Counted from the stretch's first letter, positions 8,916 to 16,237 are shown. The stretch is DNA of 43,154 nt from Acidobacteria bacterium 13_2_20CM_57_17 (GCA_001914785.1 MNDE01000091.1:1-43154); one strand, 5' to 3'. Numbers and translations are program-made. Notes: generated from the letters alone by a model not told the origin.

Positions 8916-10712
8916 TCAGTCCCCCTTTGCCGCCCGCTTCTTTTGGCCCCCTGAGCGGCCAGCTCCCGGTTTGGCGCGCAGGGCAGCCAGGAATTCGCTG
9001 ACCGGCAGCGTATTGATCACGTCCTTCTTCTCCAGCCAACCGCGGCGGGCCATGGTGACGCCGTAGCGGATGAAGGCCAGGTTGCCGGTGTTGTGCGAGT
9101 CCGTCGAGATGACCACTTTGACGCCCCGCTCCTTGCACATTCGAAGATAAACGTCCTTTAGGTCCAGGCGGTCGGGGTAGGAGTTGCACTCCATGGCTAC
9201 TCCGTGTTTAGCACACGCTTCCAGCACCTTTTCCATGTCGTAATCGAGCGAATCGCGGCGCAGCAGCAAACGCCCCGTGGGGTGCGCGATGATCTGCGTA
9301 TACGGATTCTCGATCGCCGCAAGCATGCGCTCAGTCATCGCCGCGCGGTCGACATTGAAGTAGGAGTGGATCGAGCAAACCACCACGTCCAATTGCGCAA
9401 GGATTTCGTCGGAGTAGTCGAGCGATCCGTCTTTGAGGATGTCCACTTCAGCACCGGCCAGGACGCGGATGCCCAGATCCTTTTCGTTGGCGGCGTGGAT
9501 TTTTTTGATGTGCGCCGCCATGCGCTTTTCGTCCAGCCCGTTGGCGACTGTGACGGCCTTCGAATGGTCTGTAATCGCAATGTACTGGTGGCCAAGTTCT
9601 CGCGCGGCTTCCGCCATTTCTTCGATCGAGTTCTTCCCGTCGCTGGCCGTGCTGTGCATCTGCAAGTCGCCCTTCATGTCTTTCAAGGTCACCAGATGCG
9701 GCAGCTTGTGGTGTTCGGCGGCGGCAATCTCGCCGGTGTTCTCGCGCAACTCCGGCGGAATGAAGTCCAGCTTCAGCTTCGAGTAAATCTCTTCTTCGGT
9801 GCGCCCGGCGACGCGCTTTTCCCCCTTCAAAGTCGCCAGCACATATTCATTGAGCGTCAACCCCATGTCGTTGGCGCGCCCGCGCAACGCCACGTTGTGC
9901 TCTTTCGAGCCCGTAAAATAGAGCAGGGCAGCGCCGAAATTTTCTTTTTCGAGCAGTCGAACGTCGACCTGCAACCCATTCTCCAGCGTGAAGCTGACCT
10001 TGTTCTCTCCATGCGCCAGCGTCTGATCGATCCCGGGAAATGTAAGAATATGCTTGGCGAGCGCGTCGACGTGCTTCTGCGATGTATGCCCGTCGGCCAG
10101 CGTAACCAGCAGATCCAGATCGCCCACGGTCTCCTTGCCTCTCCGTAATGATCCAGCGGGCGTAACCGACTCGGCGGCCTTTCCCGCTTTTTCGATGTGC
10201 GCAACGATTGCGTTTGCAGCGTCTTCTGCGGTATTGATGTGAAATCGTCCGCTGGATTTCTTGAAGACTTCCACGGCTTTCAAAATATTTTGTTCGCTTT
10301 TCTCGCCAAAGCCTGCCAAGTCGCGAAGGTTTCCTTCTTTCGCCAGTTTTTCCACGTCCGCCACGGTGCCGGCCTTGAAGTTCGACCACAGGAAAGCTAC
10401 CTTCTTCGGGCCCAGCGACTGCAGTTGCAGTAAATCCAGAATCGTCGCCGGATATTTCTTCAGCAGCTTTTTGCGCAGCGAGTAATCGCCGGTCTTTACG
10501 ATTTCCTGAAGGTGCTCCACCATGCGTTCGCCAATTCCCGGCAACTCTTCGAGCTTTTCCGGCTCTTTGACGAGCTGCTCGATGGACTCGGGCAAACTAT
10601 CGATGAGTTCGGCAGCCTTCTCGTAGCTGCGGTATCGCCCGATAATCGCCCCATCGATCTCTAGAAGTTGCGCCGTATCCCGCAGGATTCGTGCGATCTG
10701 TTTGTTGTCCAT
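8916..10712 (-). CDS. polX: DNA polymerase/3'-5' exonuclease PolX
   Basis: 598 residues. The N-terminal family-X polymerase part has helix-hairpin-helix motifs (LEELPGIGERM near residue 60) and the nucleotidyltransferase signature GSLRRGKETVGDLDLLV with metal-binding D198 and D200; the third acidic residue is D250 in LQVDVRLL. The C-terminal PHP domain begins at about residue 348 (DLQMHSTASDGKNS, with H353) and continues with ITDHSK and a late STDSHNTG motif, giving the manganese-dependent 3'-5' exonuclease. PolX enzymes fill short gaps in base-excision repair. Length and domain order match the bacterial family. It is transcribed away from the csp gene, with a terminator and a repeat in between. 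Confidence 0.96.
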   Translation of the reverse strand: MDNKQIARILRDTAQLLEIDGAIIGRYRSYEKAAELIDSLPESIEQLVKEPEKLEELPGIGERMVEHLQEIVKTGDYSLRKKLLKKYPATILDLLQLQSLGPKKVAFLWSNFKAGTVADVEKLAKEGNLRDLAGFGEKSEQNILKAVEVFKKSSGRFHINTAEDAANAIVAHIEKAGKAAESVTPAGSLRRGKETVGDLDLLVTLADGHTSQKHVDALAKHILTFPGIDQTLAHGENKVSFTLENGLQVDVRLLEKENFGAALLYFTGSKEHNVALRGRANDMGLTLNEYVLATLKGEKRVAGRTEEEIYSKLKLDFIPPELRENTGEIAAAEHHKLPHLVTLKDMKGDLQMHSTASDGKNSIEEMAEAARELGHQYIAITDHSKAVTVANGLDEKRMAAHIKKIHAANEKDLGIRVLAGAEVDILKDGSLDYSDEILAQLDVVVCSIHSYFNVDRAAMTERMLAAIENPYTQIIAHPTGRLLLRRDSLDYDMEKVLEACAKHGVAMECNSYPDRLDLKDVYLRMCKERGVKVVISTDSHNTGNLAFIRYGVTMARRGWLEKKDVINTLPVSEFLAALRAKPGAGRSGGQKKRAAKGD

Positions 10713-10844
10713 GGCGACAAGAATTATAAGCCCGAACGGGCGGAGTAAAGGCCGTAAAGGAAGCTATCAGGACCTGCGGCAGCGCAAGTCGCTTGGCATG
10801 CGGCTCACTACGCAACCTCAGATTCACTGCGACACAAGGTTTTT

Positions 10845-10885
10845 TCCTTTACCTCATTTATCTCCTTAACCTTCTTTAGCTCCCC
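10845..10885 (-). repeat. Copy of a purine-rich dispersed repeat (GAGGTAAAGGA family)
   Basis: On the minus strand this reads a purine-rich run containing TAAATGAGGTAAAGGAAAAA, identical over 20 bases to the copy at 23055-23074 plus its flank and over 16 bases to the copy at 18807-18832. It lies between the csp terminator and the polX start. Confidence 0.7.
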
Positions 10886-10887
10886 CA

Positions 10888-10924
10888 ATAAAAAAGGCCG
10901 GCAGGAGGGCGCTCCCTGCCGGCC
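10888..10924 (-). terminator. Rho-independent terminator of the cold-shock gene
   Basis: GGCCGGCAGG at 10896-10905 pairs perfectly with CCTGCCGGCC at 10915-10924 (10-bp stem, 9-base loop). Read on the minus strand, it is followed by a T-run. It lies just past the csp stop codon and would separate csp from polX. Confidence 0.9.
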
Positions 10925-10942
10925 GAATCATTGCCTACCCCT

Positions 10943-11146
10943 TCATAGCGCAGCCTTTGAGACGTTGGCCGCCTGTGGGCCTTTCGGTCCCTGCACAATT
11001 TCGAAGTCGACGGGGTCTCCTTCTTGCAAGGTGCGATAGCCGTCGCCGGTAATCGCGGAGTAATGTACAAAAACGTCTGGGCCGTCATCGCGCCCGATGA
11101 AGCCGTATCCTTTGGAATTATTAAACCACTTCACGGTGCCTTGCAC
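10943..11146 (-). CDS. Cold-shock protein (CspA family)
   Basis: 67 residues forming a single cold-shock domain. The RNA-binding motifs RNP1 (KGYGFI, residues 12-17) and RNP2 (VFVHY, residues 25-29) are intact, as is the N-terminal GTVKWFN strand. These proteins bind single-stranded RNA and DNA and melt RNA structure. The start is a GTG at 11146 with AGGAGGG about eight bases upstream. A promoter at 11237-11264 and a leader of roughly 80-90 bases, plus a strong terminator downstream, make it a monocistronic unit. The leader may be subject to temperature-dependent folding, as in other csp genes, but this cannot be shown here. Confidence 0.95.
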   Translation of the reverse strand: MQGTVKWFNNSKGYGFIGRDDGPDVFVHYSAITGDGYRTLQEGDPVDFEIVQGPKGPQAANVSKAAL

Positions 11147-11236
11147 TTCGATTACCCTCCTGACAGGGACTTCGAGATTTCGCTCCGCAGCGCCAGTCGA
11201 ATAATCCTAACGCTGTTAAAGATACGAATTGCGCGG

Positions 11237-11264
11237 AGTGTATCAAAACGGGAAGCGGAGTCAA
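11237..11264 (-). promoter_or_regulatory. Putative sigma70-type promoter of the cold-shock gene
   Basis: On the minus strand TTGACT (11259-11264) is followed after 16 bases by TACACT (11237-11242). It lies about 90 bases upstream of the csp start codon. Consensus match only. Confidence 0.6.
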
Positions 11265-11340
11265 GAGGACAATCGTTTTCTCTGCTGAAAATAAATAGCC
11301 TTATGACCCGCTATAAAATCGGTTTAAGCTCATTCGATTC

Positions 11341-11943
11341 TTAGGACTTCTTAACGCGGCCTTGCGGGGCCAGATACCGAAAGTAGTAGAGAATGCCCGC
11401 AATGGATTTGGCGTCACGGAGCTTCCCATCGCCGATCATCTCATCCAATTGCTTGCGGCTGTAAGCCCGGGGAATTATTTTCTCATCCTCCTCCGGCTCC
11501 GCTTCGCCGGCGGTCAACCCTTCCGCCAGCAGGATGAGCATGCGTTCTTCCAGGAAGCCGGGAGTCGGGAAAACGTCCAGGAAAACTCGGAATCGCTTTG
11601 CGCGGTAGCCGGTTTCCTCGATCAGTTCGCGAGCTGCGGCCTCTTCGGGAGTTTCGCCGGGATCCATCCGCCCAGCCACTAACTCCCATAGATACTGTCG
11701 TGTAGCGTGCCGGTACTGCCGTATAAGCAGGATTCTGCCGTCCGGAAGGACCGGAAGAACCACGACCGAACCGGGATGGGTGATGACTTCGCGGGTCGCC
11801 CGGACGCCGCTCGGTTCGATCACCTCGTCGCGCCGAAGCCCAAAGACCGGCCCGTTATAAATCATTGTGCTGCTAAGGACTTGTGCCGTCTTTGGGGCTC
11901 TGGCATCTGCGGATTTCTTCATATTTTCGTTCCTTACGGCCAT
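11341..11943 (-). CDS. Nudix hydrolase (ADP-ribose pyrophosphatase-like)
   Basis: About 200 residues. The Nudix box is complete: G, five residues, E, seven residues, REL, I, EE, T, G (GRMDPGETPEEAAARELIEE and on). The preceding part (VVLPVLPDGRILLIRQYRHATRQYLWE) is the usual ADP-ribose pyrophosphatase lead-in, and the tail is like NudF-type enzymes, which cleave ADP-ribose and related nucleoside diphosphates with Mg2+. I place the start at the ATG at 11943, with GGAG upstream; an ATG at 11922 is also possible. The frame is open to 12069, but that extension runs through an inverted-repeat element at 12007-12091 and is unlikely to be translated. Confidence 0.88.
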   Translation of the reverse strand: MAVRNENMKKSADARAPKTAQVLSSTMIYNGPVFGLRRDEVIEPSGVRATREVITHPGSVVVLPVLPDGRILLIRQYRHATRQYLWELVAGRMDPGETPEEAAARELIEETGYRAKRFRVFLDVFPTPGFLEERMLILLAEGLTAGEAEPEEDEKIIPRAYSRKQLDEMIGDGKLRDAKSIAGILYYFRYLAPQGRVKKS

Positions 11944-12006
11944 TTTTTCTCCGTCTCCGCCAGTAATGCTTGGGAAACCAGAATTTACTGTGCTCACCAG
12001 CCACGG

Positions 12007-12091
12007 CCCTCCGGTTTGGCATTGGGTCGGTTTGAATTTCCTTAATCGTGACAACGGGTCAAAATTCAAACTGACCCATCCCTCCGGTTTG
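12007..12091. repeat. 17-bp inverted repeat flanked by 12-bp direct repeats
   Basis: TGGGTCGGTTTGAATTT at 12023-12039 is complementary to AAATTCAAACTGACCCA at 12062-12078 except for one G-T wobble, with a 22-base loop. The direct repeat CCCTCCGGTTTG flanks it at 12007-12018 and 12080-12091. The layout resembles a very small miniature inverted-repeat element with a target duplication, though 12 bp is long for one. Confidence 0.75.
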
Positions 12092-12169
12092 CTTGCCGAG
12101 ACACGGTACGCCTATACTCGGCAACAGGGTCGCCGTCAAAGGCAAACAGGCTGAGGCCTGGCCAACGGA

Positions 12170-12973
12170 ATGTCAATCAACACCATCATCGTGGATGACG
12201 AAAAGCCCGCGCGCGACGAGCTGGCCTTCCTCCTCAAAGGCTTTCCCGAGATCAATGTGATCGGCCAGGGCAAAAACGGCGTCGAAGCCGTTTCGTTGAT
12301 CAAGGAGCACACGCCCGACCTGGTCTTTCTGGACGTGAAAATGCCCGGTCTGGACGGTTTTGGCGTTCTAAAAAAAATCGTCGAGCGCAAAATGAAAATG
12401 CCGCACGTGGTTTTTGCCACTGCGTTTGACCAATACGCCGTCCAGGCATTCGATGTAAATGCCGTGGACTACGTGCTGAAGCCGTTCGACAAGGCGCGCA
12501 TCGCCAAGGCCATTGCGCGGGCCCGCAAAATGCTGGAGACGCAGACTTCCGCCACCGAGCGGCTCGAGCAGCTCGTCAGCCAACTCGGGGCGGCGAAACA
12601 GAATTCCTCGCCGCCGGTCAAAGTCTTGATCAAGTCACAGCAGCGCTTGTTGCTGGTGAGCGCCGAGGATTTGATCTGGGCTTCCATTGATGGCGGCATG
12701 ATTTCCGTGATGGGCCGGGAAGTGGAAGGAACGTCGAATTACCGCACGCTCGAAGAGCTGGCGGAGGCGCTCGACTCCGAATCGTTTTGGAAGCCGCACC
12801 GCTCCTTCCTCGTAAACATTCATTACATCAAAGAAGTGGTGCCCTGGTTCAACGCCACCTACATGCTGAAAATGGACGACAAAAAGCAAACTCAGATTCC
12901 CGTAGGCCGCTCCCAAGTCAAGCGCATGCGCGAACTCTTCAAACTGGGGCCCACGAAACCGGAGCGTGGATGA
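12170..12973 (+). CDS. LytTR-family response regulator (second, no adjacent kinase)
   Basis: 267 residues. Receiver domain with D9-D10, phosphoacceptor D55 (VFLDVKMPGLDGFGVL) and YVLKPFDKARIAKAI. A linker of about 30 residues precedes the LytTR DNA-binding domain (about 150-255), with FWKPHRSFLVNIHYIKEVVPWF and IPVGRSQVKRMREL. No histidine kinase adjoins it. Instead its stop codon overlaps the start of an 85-residue membrane protein by four bases. It is only partly similar to the regulator at 5564-6343, so not a recent duplicate. The kinase partner may be encoded elsewhere. Confidence 0.93.
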   Translation: MSINTIIVDDEKPARDELAFLLKGFPEINVIGQGKNGVEAVSLIKEHTPDLVFLDVKMPGLDGFGVLKKIVERKMKMPHVVFATAFDQYAVQAFDVNAVDYVLKPFDKARIAKAIARARKMLETQTSATERLEQLVSQLGAAKQNSSPPVKVLIKSQQRLLLVSAEDLIWASIDGGMISVMGREVEGTSNYRTLEELAEALDSESFWKPHRSFLVNIHYIKEVVPWFNATYMLKMDDKKQTQIPVGRSQVKRMRELFKLGPTKPERG

Positions 12974-13227
12974 ACGAAGGCGTATTTTCGACGATGATTC
13001 CACTTGTCATGGGTGCGCTGGCACTGAGATCCGATCGCTTGATCGCCCGCGCTATGAGTTTGTATTCCGCACAAGTGGGAGGATTATTCAGAAAGCGCAG
13101 AGTTTGGGGCACGTTTGCGACAGCCCGAGCCCCACATCTGGTCTACCAGAACTTTTTGCTCTTCATCAGATTCTGGGGAACTGTCATGGCCTCGCTCGGC
13201 ATCCTTCTTTTTCTTCTCACCTATTGA
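12970..13227 (+). CDS. Small membrane protein coupled to a LytTR regulator
   Basis: 85 residues starting at an ATG that overlaps the regulator stop (ATGA at 12970-12973), so it is probably translated by coupling. Two hydrophobic segments are visible, about residues 4-19 and 67-84, with a basic stretch between them (FRKRRVWG). No family is recognised. Because of the coupling it may take part in the same signalling pathway, for example as a membrane tether or ligand sensor for the regulator, but that is inference. The open frame continues further upstream inside the regulator gene; the overlap start is preferred. Confidence 0.65.
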   Translation: MNEGVFSTMIPLVMGALALRSDRLIARAMSLYSAQVGGLFRKRRVWGTFATARAPHLVYQNFLLFIRFWGTVMASLGILLFLLTY

Positions 13228-13251
13228 CTGCGTGGCAAGGCAAAATAGCCC

Positions 13252-13279
13252 TTGATACACGTTCCTAGTCTGCTATGAT
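13252..13279 (+). promoter_or_regulatory. Putative extended -10 promoter
   Basis: TTGATA at 13252-13257, 16-base spacer, TATGAT at 13274-13279 preceded by TGC (extended -10). Transcription would start near 13286, directly in front of the terminator-like hairpin. Confidence 0.45.
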
Positions 13280-13287
13280 ACTTCGTA

Positions 13288-13325
13288 GGGCAAGTTGCGA
13301 CTCATGCATCTTGCCCTTTTTCTTT
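13288..13325 (+). terminator. Rho-independent terminator-like hairpin
   Basis: GGGCAAG at 13288-13294 pairs with CTTGCCC at 13310-13316, with a further GC pair inside, followed by TTTTTCTTTT. It can end transcription of the regulator/membrane-protein operon, or the very short transcript from the promoter at 13252-13279. Confidence 0.75.
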
Positions 13326-13398
13326 TCCGGTCGCTTGTCTCGGGCTCTCCTTCAGTAGGGCTTTCTCCCAAGAATACGCGAGGCAGTTAGTCCCGCCT

Positions 13399-13453
13399 GT
13401 AGGGGCACAATATCGCAGATTCCGGGCAGCAGCCGGAATATCGTGCCCCCTAC
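13399..13453. repeat. Compound REP-like palindrome with GTAG at one end and CTAC at the other
   Basis: Outer arms: GTAGGGGCACAATAT on the left and the near-complement ending GTGCCCCCTAC on the right. Inside there is a second hairpin, ATTCCGG, seven bases, CCGGAAT. The outer stem resembles the single hairpin at 19756-19779 (GGGCACGA stem). It looks like two REP-like units in inverted orientation. Confidence 0.75.
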
Positions 13454-13540
13454 TCCATTTAGCTAAGGCCGGGGCGCACTAAAGCTCGCATCCACAACGA
13501 CAGTGAATCTGTTCCGTCGGGGTTTCCGTTGTCTGCTCAG

Positions 13541-13588
13541 TGATCTTTGTGCTCCGGCCTCTGTGCTCTCTGTGTTAAGTCTTTGCCT
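13541..13588 (-). repeat. CACAGAG-type dispersed repeat, copy 1
   Basis: Minus strand reads TTAACACAGAGAGCACAGAG and then GCCGGAGCACAAAG. The family is shared with copies at 14746-14790, 16181-16217, 20541-20580 and 23640-23666. Confidence 0.7.
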
Positions 13589-13624
13589 TTTCTTTCAACT
13601 TTCAACTCTCCTCTGGACCTAAAC

Positions 13625-14383
13625 ATGAAAAACAAAAAAACCAACGCCGAACAAATCTGGAAACAATTCGAGGACCTGCTCGTCCCGCGGCTGCGCCTCT
13701 CCATCACCGACCGTGTAGTTTATTCAAATCTCGTGCGCCATAGCCGTCTGGAAGGCAAACCCCGCCTCCGGTTTTCGATCCCTTGGCTTTCGCGCGGTAT
13801 CCGCCTCTGCGGCAACTCGACGCGCTGGGCCGTCCGTCGTCTCATCTCGCGCGGCCTCTTGCGTCTTGTGCAGTGTAGCAAAGCCGGACATGTGGTTGAG
13901 GTTCTCCTGCCGGAAGAGATCCTCGCTGCAGACACCGGAAGACCCGATAGAAGCGATAGAACTGGTGGCCCTGTCTCGCCCACCTTTCTCCCCGCCATCT
14001 ACTCCGAGGGGGAGGATTTCCTGAAGACCGCGGCCCTCCGAAGGTCCATCCATGCTCGAGAACATGGCCGTTGCTTTTATTGTCTGCGTCAGCTTACGCC
14101 CCAGGCCCGGTGCCTTGACCACGTCGTGCCTCTCTCCCAGTTCGGCGGCAATTCCTCCCGCAACCTGGTCTCCTGCTGTCTGAAATGCAATTCCCAAAAA
14201 GGAGAACGCTCCGCCCTCGATTTTCTGCGTCGGCTTTACCGCGAGCGTCGGCTGAGCGACTCCGAACTCGCCGACCGCCTTCGCGCTCTCGACGCCCTCG
14301 CCTCCGGCAAGCTCCGTCCTGCGATCGCCCCCATTGTCAATCCCCGCCGCATGGGCCGGCCCCCACTTCACCCCGAGAACTAG
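13625..14383 (+). CDS. HNH endonuclease with N-terminal winged-helix-like region
   Basis: 252 residues. The C-terminal HNH nuclease module has CFYC, LDHVVPLSQFGGNSSRNL and CCLKCNSQKGER: two Cys pairs for a structural zinc and the DH...N...N/H metal site typical of HNH enzymes. The N-terminal 100 residues (ITDRVVYSNLVRH, then WLSRGIRLCGNSTRWAVRRL) look like a winged helix of the replication-initiator or MarR/DnaD style. This combination suggests a DNA-binding nuclease, perhaps linked to a mobile element. ATG at 13625 is preferred: the upstream open frame is a translated CACAGAG repeat. No Shine-Dalgarno is clear. Confidence 0.8.
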   Translation: MKNKKTNAEQIWKQFEDLLVPRLRLSITDRVVYSNLVRHSRLEGKPRLRFSIPWLSRGIRLCGNSTRWAVRRLISRGLLRLVQCSKAGHVVEVLLPEEILAADTGRPDRSDRTGGPVSPTFLPAIYSEGEDFLKTAALRRSIHAREHGRCFYCLRQLTPQARCLDHVVPLSQFGGNSSRNLVSCCLKCNSQKGERSALDFLRRLYRERRLSDSELADRLRALDALASGKLRPAIAPIVNPRRMGRPPLHPEN

Positions 14384-14482
14384 TGGCACGGTAGGAAAAC
14401 CACTATTGCGCGCGCCGATCAACATCGAGCTGACATCACATGGATTGCATGCCATACTTTCGACTCCAAAGAGACCGCAGCT

Positions 14483-14731
14483 ATGCCAGTGAAGGTGAAT
14501 GAAATAATTCGGAAACTGAGCCCGGCCGAGCGAAAAAAAGTCGAGGACCGTGCGGCGGAGAATATTGCCGAGAAAACAAGCTTGCCGAACGAGAACGACG
14601 AACTACGCATCGTCACCTTGAAACGCAACCTTGCGCGGGCTCAGCGGCTCGTCCGCAAGTATGTGAAGCCAGGCACTTCCTTGGTTGACGAATTGATTGC
14701 GGAACGGCGCAAGGCTCCGCGAAAGAAATAA
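14483..14731 (+). CDS. Small antitoxin-like protein
   Basis: 82 residues, basic. The first 34 residues (MPVKVNEIIRKLSPAERKKV and on to AAENIAEKTSL) resemble the lead-in of HigA-type antitoxins, but the helix-turn-helix that should follow is missing. The end (KPGTSLVDELIAERRK) resembles the C-terminal toxin-binding tail of several VapB/Phd/MazE-like antitoxins. It could be a real short antitoxin or a fusion of remnants. No toxin gene is adjacent. Called from these partial likenesses only. Confidence 0.5.
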   Translation: MPVKVNEIIRKLSPAERKKVEDRAAENIAEKTSLPNENDELRIVTLKRNLARAQRLVRKYVKPGTSLVDELIAERRKAPRKK

Positions 14732-14745
14732 GGTTGCGCGCGCTT

Positions 14746-14790
14746 TCACTGTGTGCTCTGCGTCTCCGCGTTATGTTTGCTCTGTTTCTT
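14746..14790 (-). repeat. CACAGAG-type dispersed repeat, copy 2
   Basis: Minus strand reads AGAAACAGAGCAAACATAAC followed by GCGGAGACGCAGAGCACACAG. Diverged member of the same family, in the gap before the acyl-CoA dehydrogenase gene. Confidence 0.6.
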
Positions 14791-14916
14791 TGAACTCTTG
14801 AACCTCTCCAGCAGCACCACGCCTTCGGACACTACGTCCTCACTGACTTCGTGTGGTAGCATCATTCGTACCTTCCCCATGGCCAGCGTGAAGCGCTTGA
14901 CGCGTACAATGGACTG

Positions 14917-16089
14917 ATGGATTTTTCGCTCAACGACCACCAAAAACTGATTCGCGATACCGTCCGCCAATTCATGGACGCGGAAGTGCGCCCGTTCGTG
15001 AAGGAATGGGAGAAAGCTGAGAAATTTCCGGCCGAGGCCATCAAGAAACTCGGCGAAATGGGCTGCTGCGGCATGCTGGTGCCGGAAGAATGGGGTGGGC
15101 CGGGACTCGACACTGTCTCGTATGCGTTGATGCTGGAAGAAGTCGCGCGCGTGTTTACGGCGATGTCTACCGCGCTGGGCGTGACGAATTCCGCGGTGCA
15201 AGCGCCGCTGCTGCTGTTTGGCACGGAAGCGCAGAAAAAAAAATATTTGCGGCGCATGGCCACGGGAGAAACGCTCGGCGCATTTTGCCTGACGGAGCCG
15301 GCTGCGGGTTCCGATGCCGCCGGAATTCAAGCGCGTGCCGTGTTCGTTGGCGATTGCTACAAACTCAACGGCACCAAAACCTGGGTGACCAACGGAAGCG
15401 CCGCAGGCGTGCTGATTGTGTTTGCGAAGACCGATCCCGCCGCGGGCGGCAAAGGCATCAGCGCGTTTCTCGTTGAGCCAAGCTTTCCCGGCTTTCGCGT
15501 GGGACGGCATGAAGACAAAATGGGGCAGTGGTCGTCGCCATCGGTGGAGATTTTGCTGAACGATTGCATGGTGCCGGTGGAAAATCGTCTGGGGGAGGAA
15601 GGGCAGGGGTTGAAAATTGCCCTGAGCGCGCTGGACGGCGGACGCATCGGGATCGCCGCGCAGGCCGTCGGCCTGGCGCAAGGGGCTCTCGAAGAAACCG
15701 TCAAGTACGCGAAGCAGCGCAAGGCGTTTGGGAAAAACATTAGCGAGTTTCAGGCCATTCAGTGGATGATTGCGGATATGCAGACGGAGATCGAGGCTGC
15801 GCGCGGATTGACGCACTATGCCGCGTGGTTGAAGGACGCGCATCCCACGAAAACGGGCGCAAGCGCTTCCAAGGCCAAGCTTTACGCCAGCGAGATGGTG
15901 AACCGCGTGGTGTACAAGGCGGTGCAAGCGCATGGGGCCGTGGGATATTCGCGAGAGACGGATGTCGAGCGCATGTACCGCGACGCGCGCGTGATCACGA
16001 TTTACGAAGGAACCAGCGAGGTGCAGCGAATGATCATCGCCCGCGAACTGCTGGGCGCGGGGGAGAAACAAAAGGTCGCAACGAGCTGA
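14917..16089 (+). CDS. Acyl-CoA dehydrogenase
   Basis: 390 residues with the full family layout: N-terminal helical domain (MDFSLNDHQKLIRDTVRQFM), FAD-binding motif GAFCLTEPAAGSDAAG, a middle beta domain (LNGTKTWVTNGSAAGVLIVF), and the C-terminal signature YRDARVITIYEGTSEVQRM, where the Glu of YEGTSE aligns with the catalytic base of short- and medium-chain enzymes. It oxidises acyl-CoA at the alpha-beta bond and passes electrons to ETF. No ETF or thiolase gene is nearby, so chain-length preference is unclear. The ATG at 14917 has no strong Shine-Dalgarno but fits the usual start. Confidence 0.95.
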   Translation: MDFSLNDHQKLIRDTVRQFMDAEVRPFVKEWEKAEKFPAEAIKKLGEMGCCGMLVPEEWGGPGLDTVSYALMLEEVARVFTAMSTALGVTNSAVQAPLLLFGTEAQKKKYLRRMATGETLGAFCLTEPAAGSDAAGIQARAVFVGDCYKLNGTKTWVTNGSAAGVLIVFAKTDPAAGGKGISAFLVEPSFPGFRVGRHEDKMGQWSSPSVEILLNDCMVPVENRLGEEGQGLKIALSALDGGRIGIAAQAVGLAQGALEETVKYAKQRKAFGKNISEFQAIQWMIADMQTEIEAARGLTHYAAWLKDAHPTKTGASASKAKLYASEMVNRVVYKAVQAHGAVGYSRETDVERMYRDARVITIYEGTSEVQRMIIARELLGAGEKQKVATS

Positions 16090-16102
16090 TGACGGGGGTT
16101 GA

Positions 16103-16126
16103 GTAGAACAGGCATTCCTGCCTGTT
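16103..16126 (+). repeat. REP-like hairpin with GTAG foot
   Basis: GTAG, then AACAGGCA, TTCC, TGCCTGTT: 8-bp perfect stem and 4-base loop. Lies 14 bases past the acyl-CoA dehydrogenase stop. Confidence 0.8.
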
Positions 16127-16148
16127 CTGTGTTTGGTCACATGAAGAG

Positions 16149-16172
16149 CACAGCCAGGAGTGGCTGTGCTAC
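16149..16172 (-). repeat. REP-like hairpin with GTAG foot (inverse orientation)
   Basis: On the minus strand: GTAG, CACAGCCA, CTCC, TGGCTGTG. Same 4+8+4+8 layout as its neighbour at 16103-16126 but an unrelated stem, facing it head to head 22 bases away. Confidence 0.8.
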
Positions 16173-16180
16173 CAAGAATC

Positions 16181-16217
16181 TTAATGCAGGACGCAGAAGA
16201 GAACACAGAGAAAGAGG
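16181..16217 (+). repeat. CACAGAG-type dispersed repeat, copy 3
   Basis: Reads GGACGCAGAAGAGAACACAG followed by AGAAAGAGGGG. It directly follows the pair of GTAG hairpins and precedes the small gene at 16238. Confidence 0.6.
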
Positions 16218-16237
16218 GGAGCGGGAAGAGAATCGTA

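Larger units (their letters stand above)
13228..13624. other. Repeat-rich intergenic region of about 400 bases
   Basis: No protein-coding gene is supported. In order it holds a promoter-like pair (13252-13279), a hairpin with T-tract (13288-13325), a compound GTAG/CTAC palindrome (13399-13453) and a CACAGAG-type repeat (13541-13588). The frame open from 13547 into the HNH gene is repeat sequence. Confidence 0.7.

Noticed and set aside
13547..13624. Upstream extension of the HNH gene (peptide with CALCVKS)
   Set aside because: It is a translation of the CACAGAG repeat; the ATG at 13625 starts the conserved part.
14746..14880. Minus-strand frame of 44 codons (MGKVRMMLPHEVSEDVVSEG and on) beside the acyl-CoA dehydrogenase start
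   Set aside because: The second half is repeat sequence (HNAETQST) and no ribosome-binding site is clear. The first half might be a small relic but cannot be supported.
14746..16206. 486-codon open frame on the minus strand opposite the acyl-CoA dehydrogenase gene
   Set aside because: The plus strand encodes a canonical acyl-CoA dehydrogenase with all motifs. The antisense frame is His/Arg-rich without any domain and reflects GC-rich codon use.
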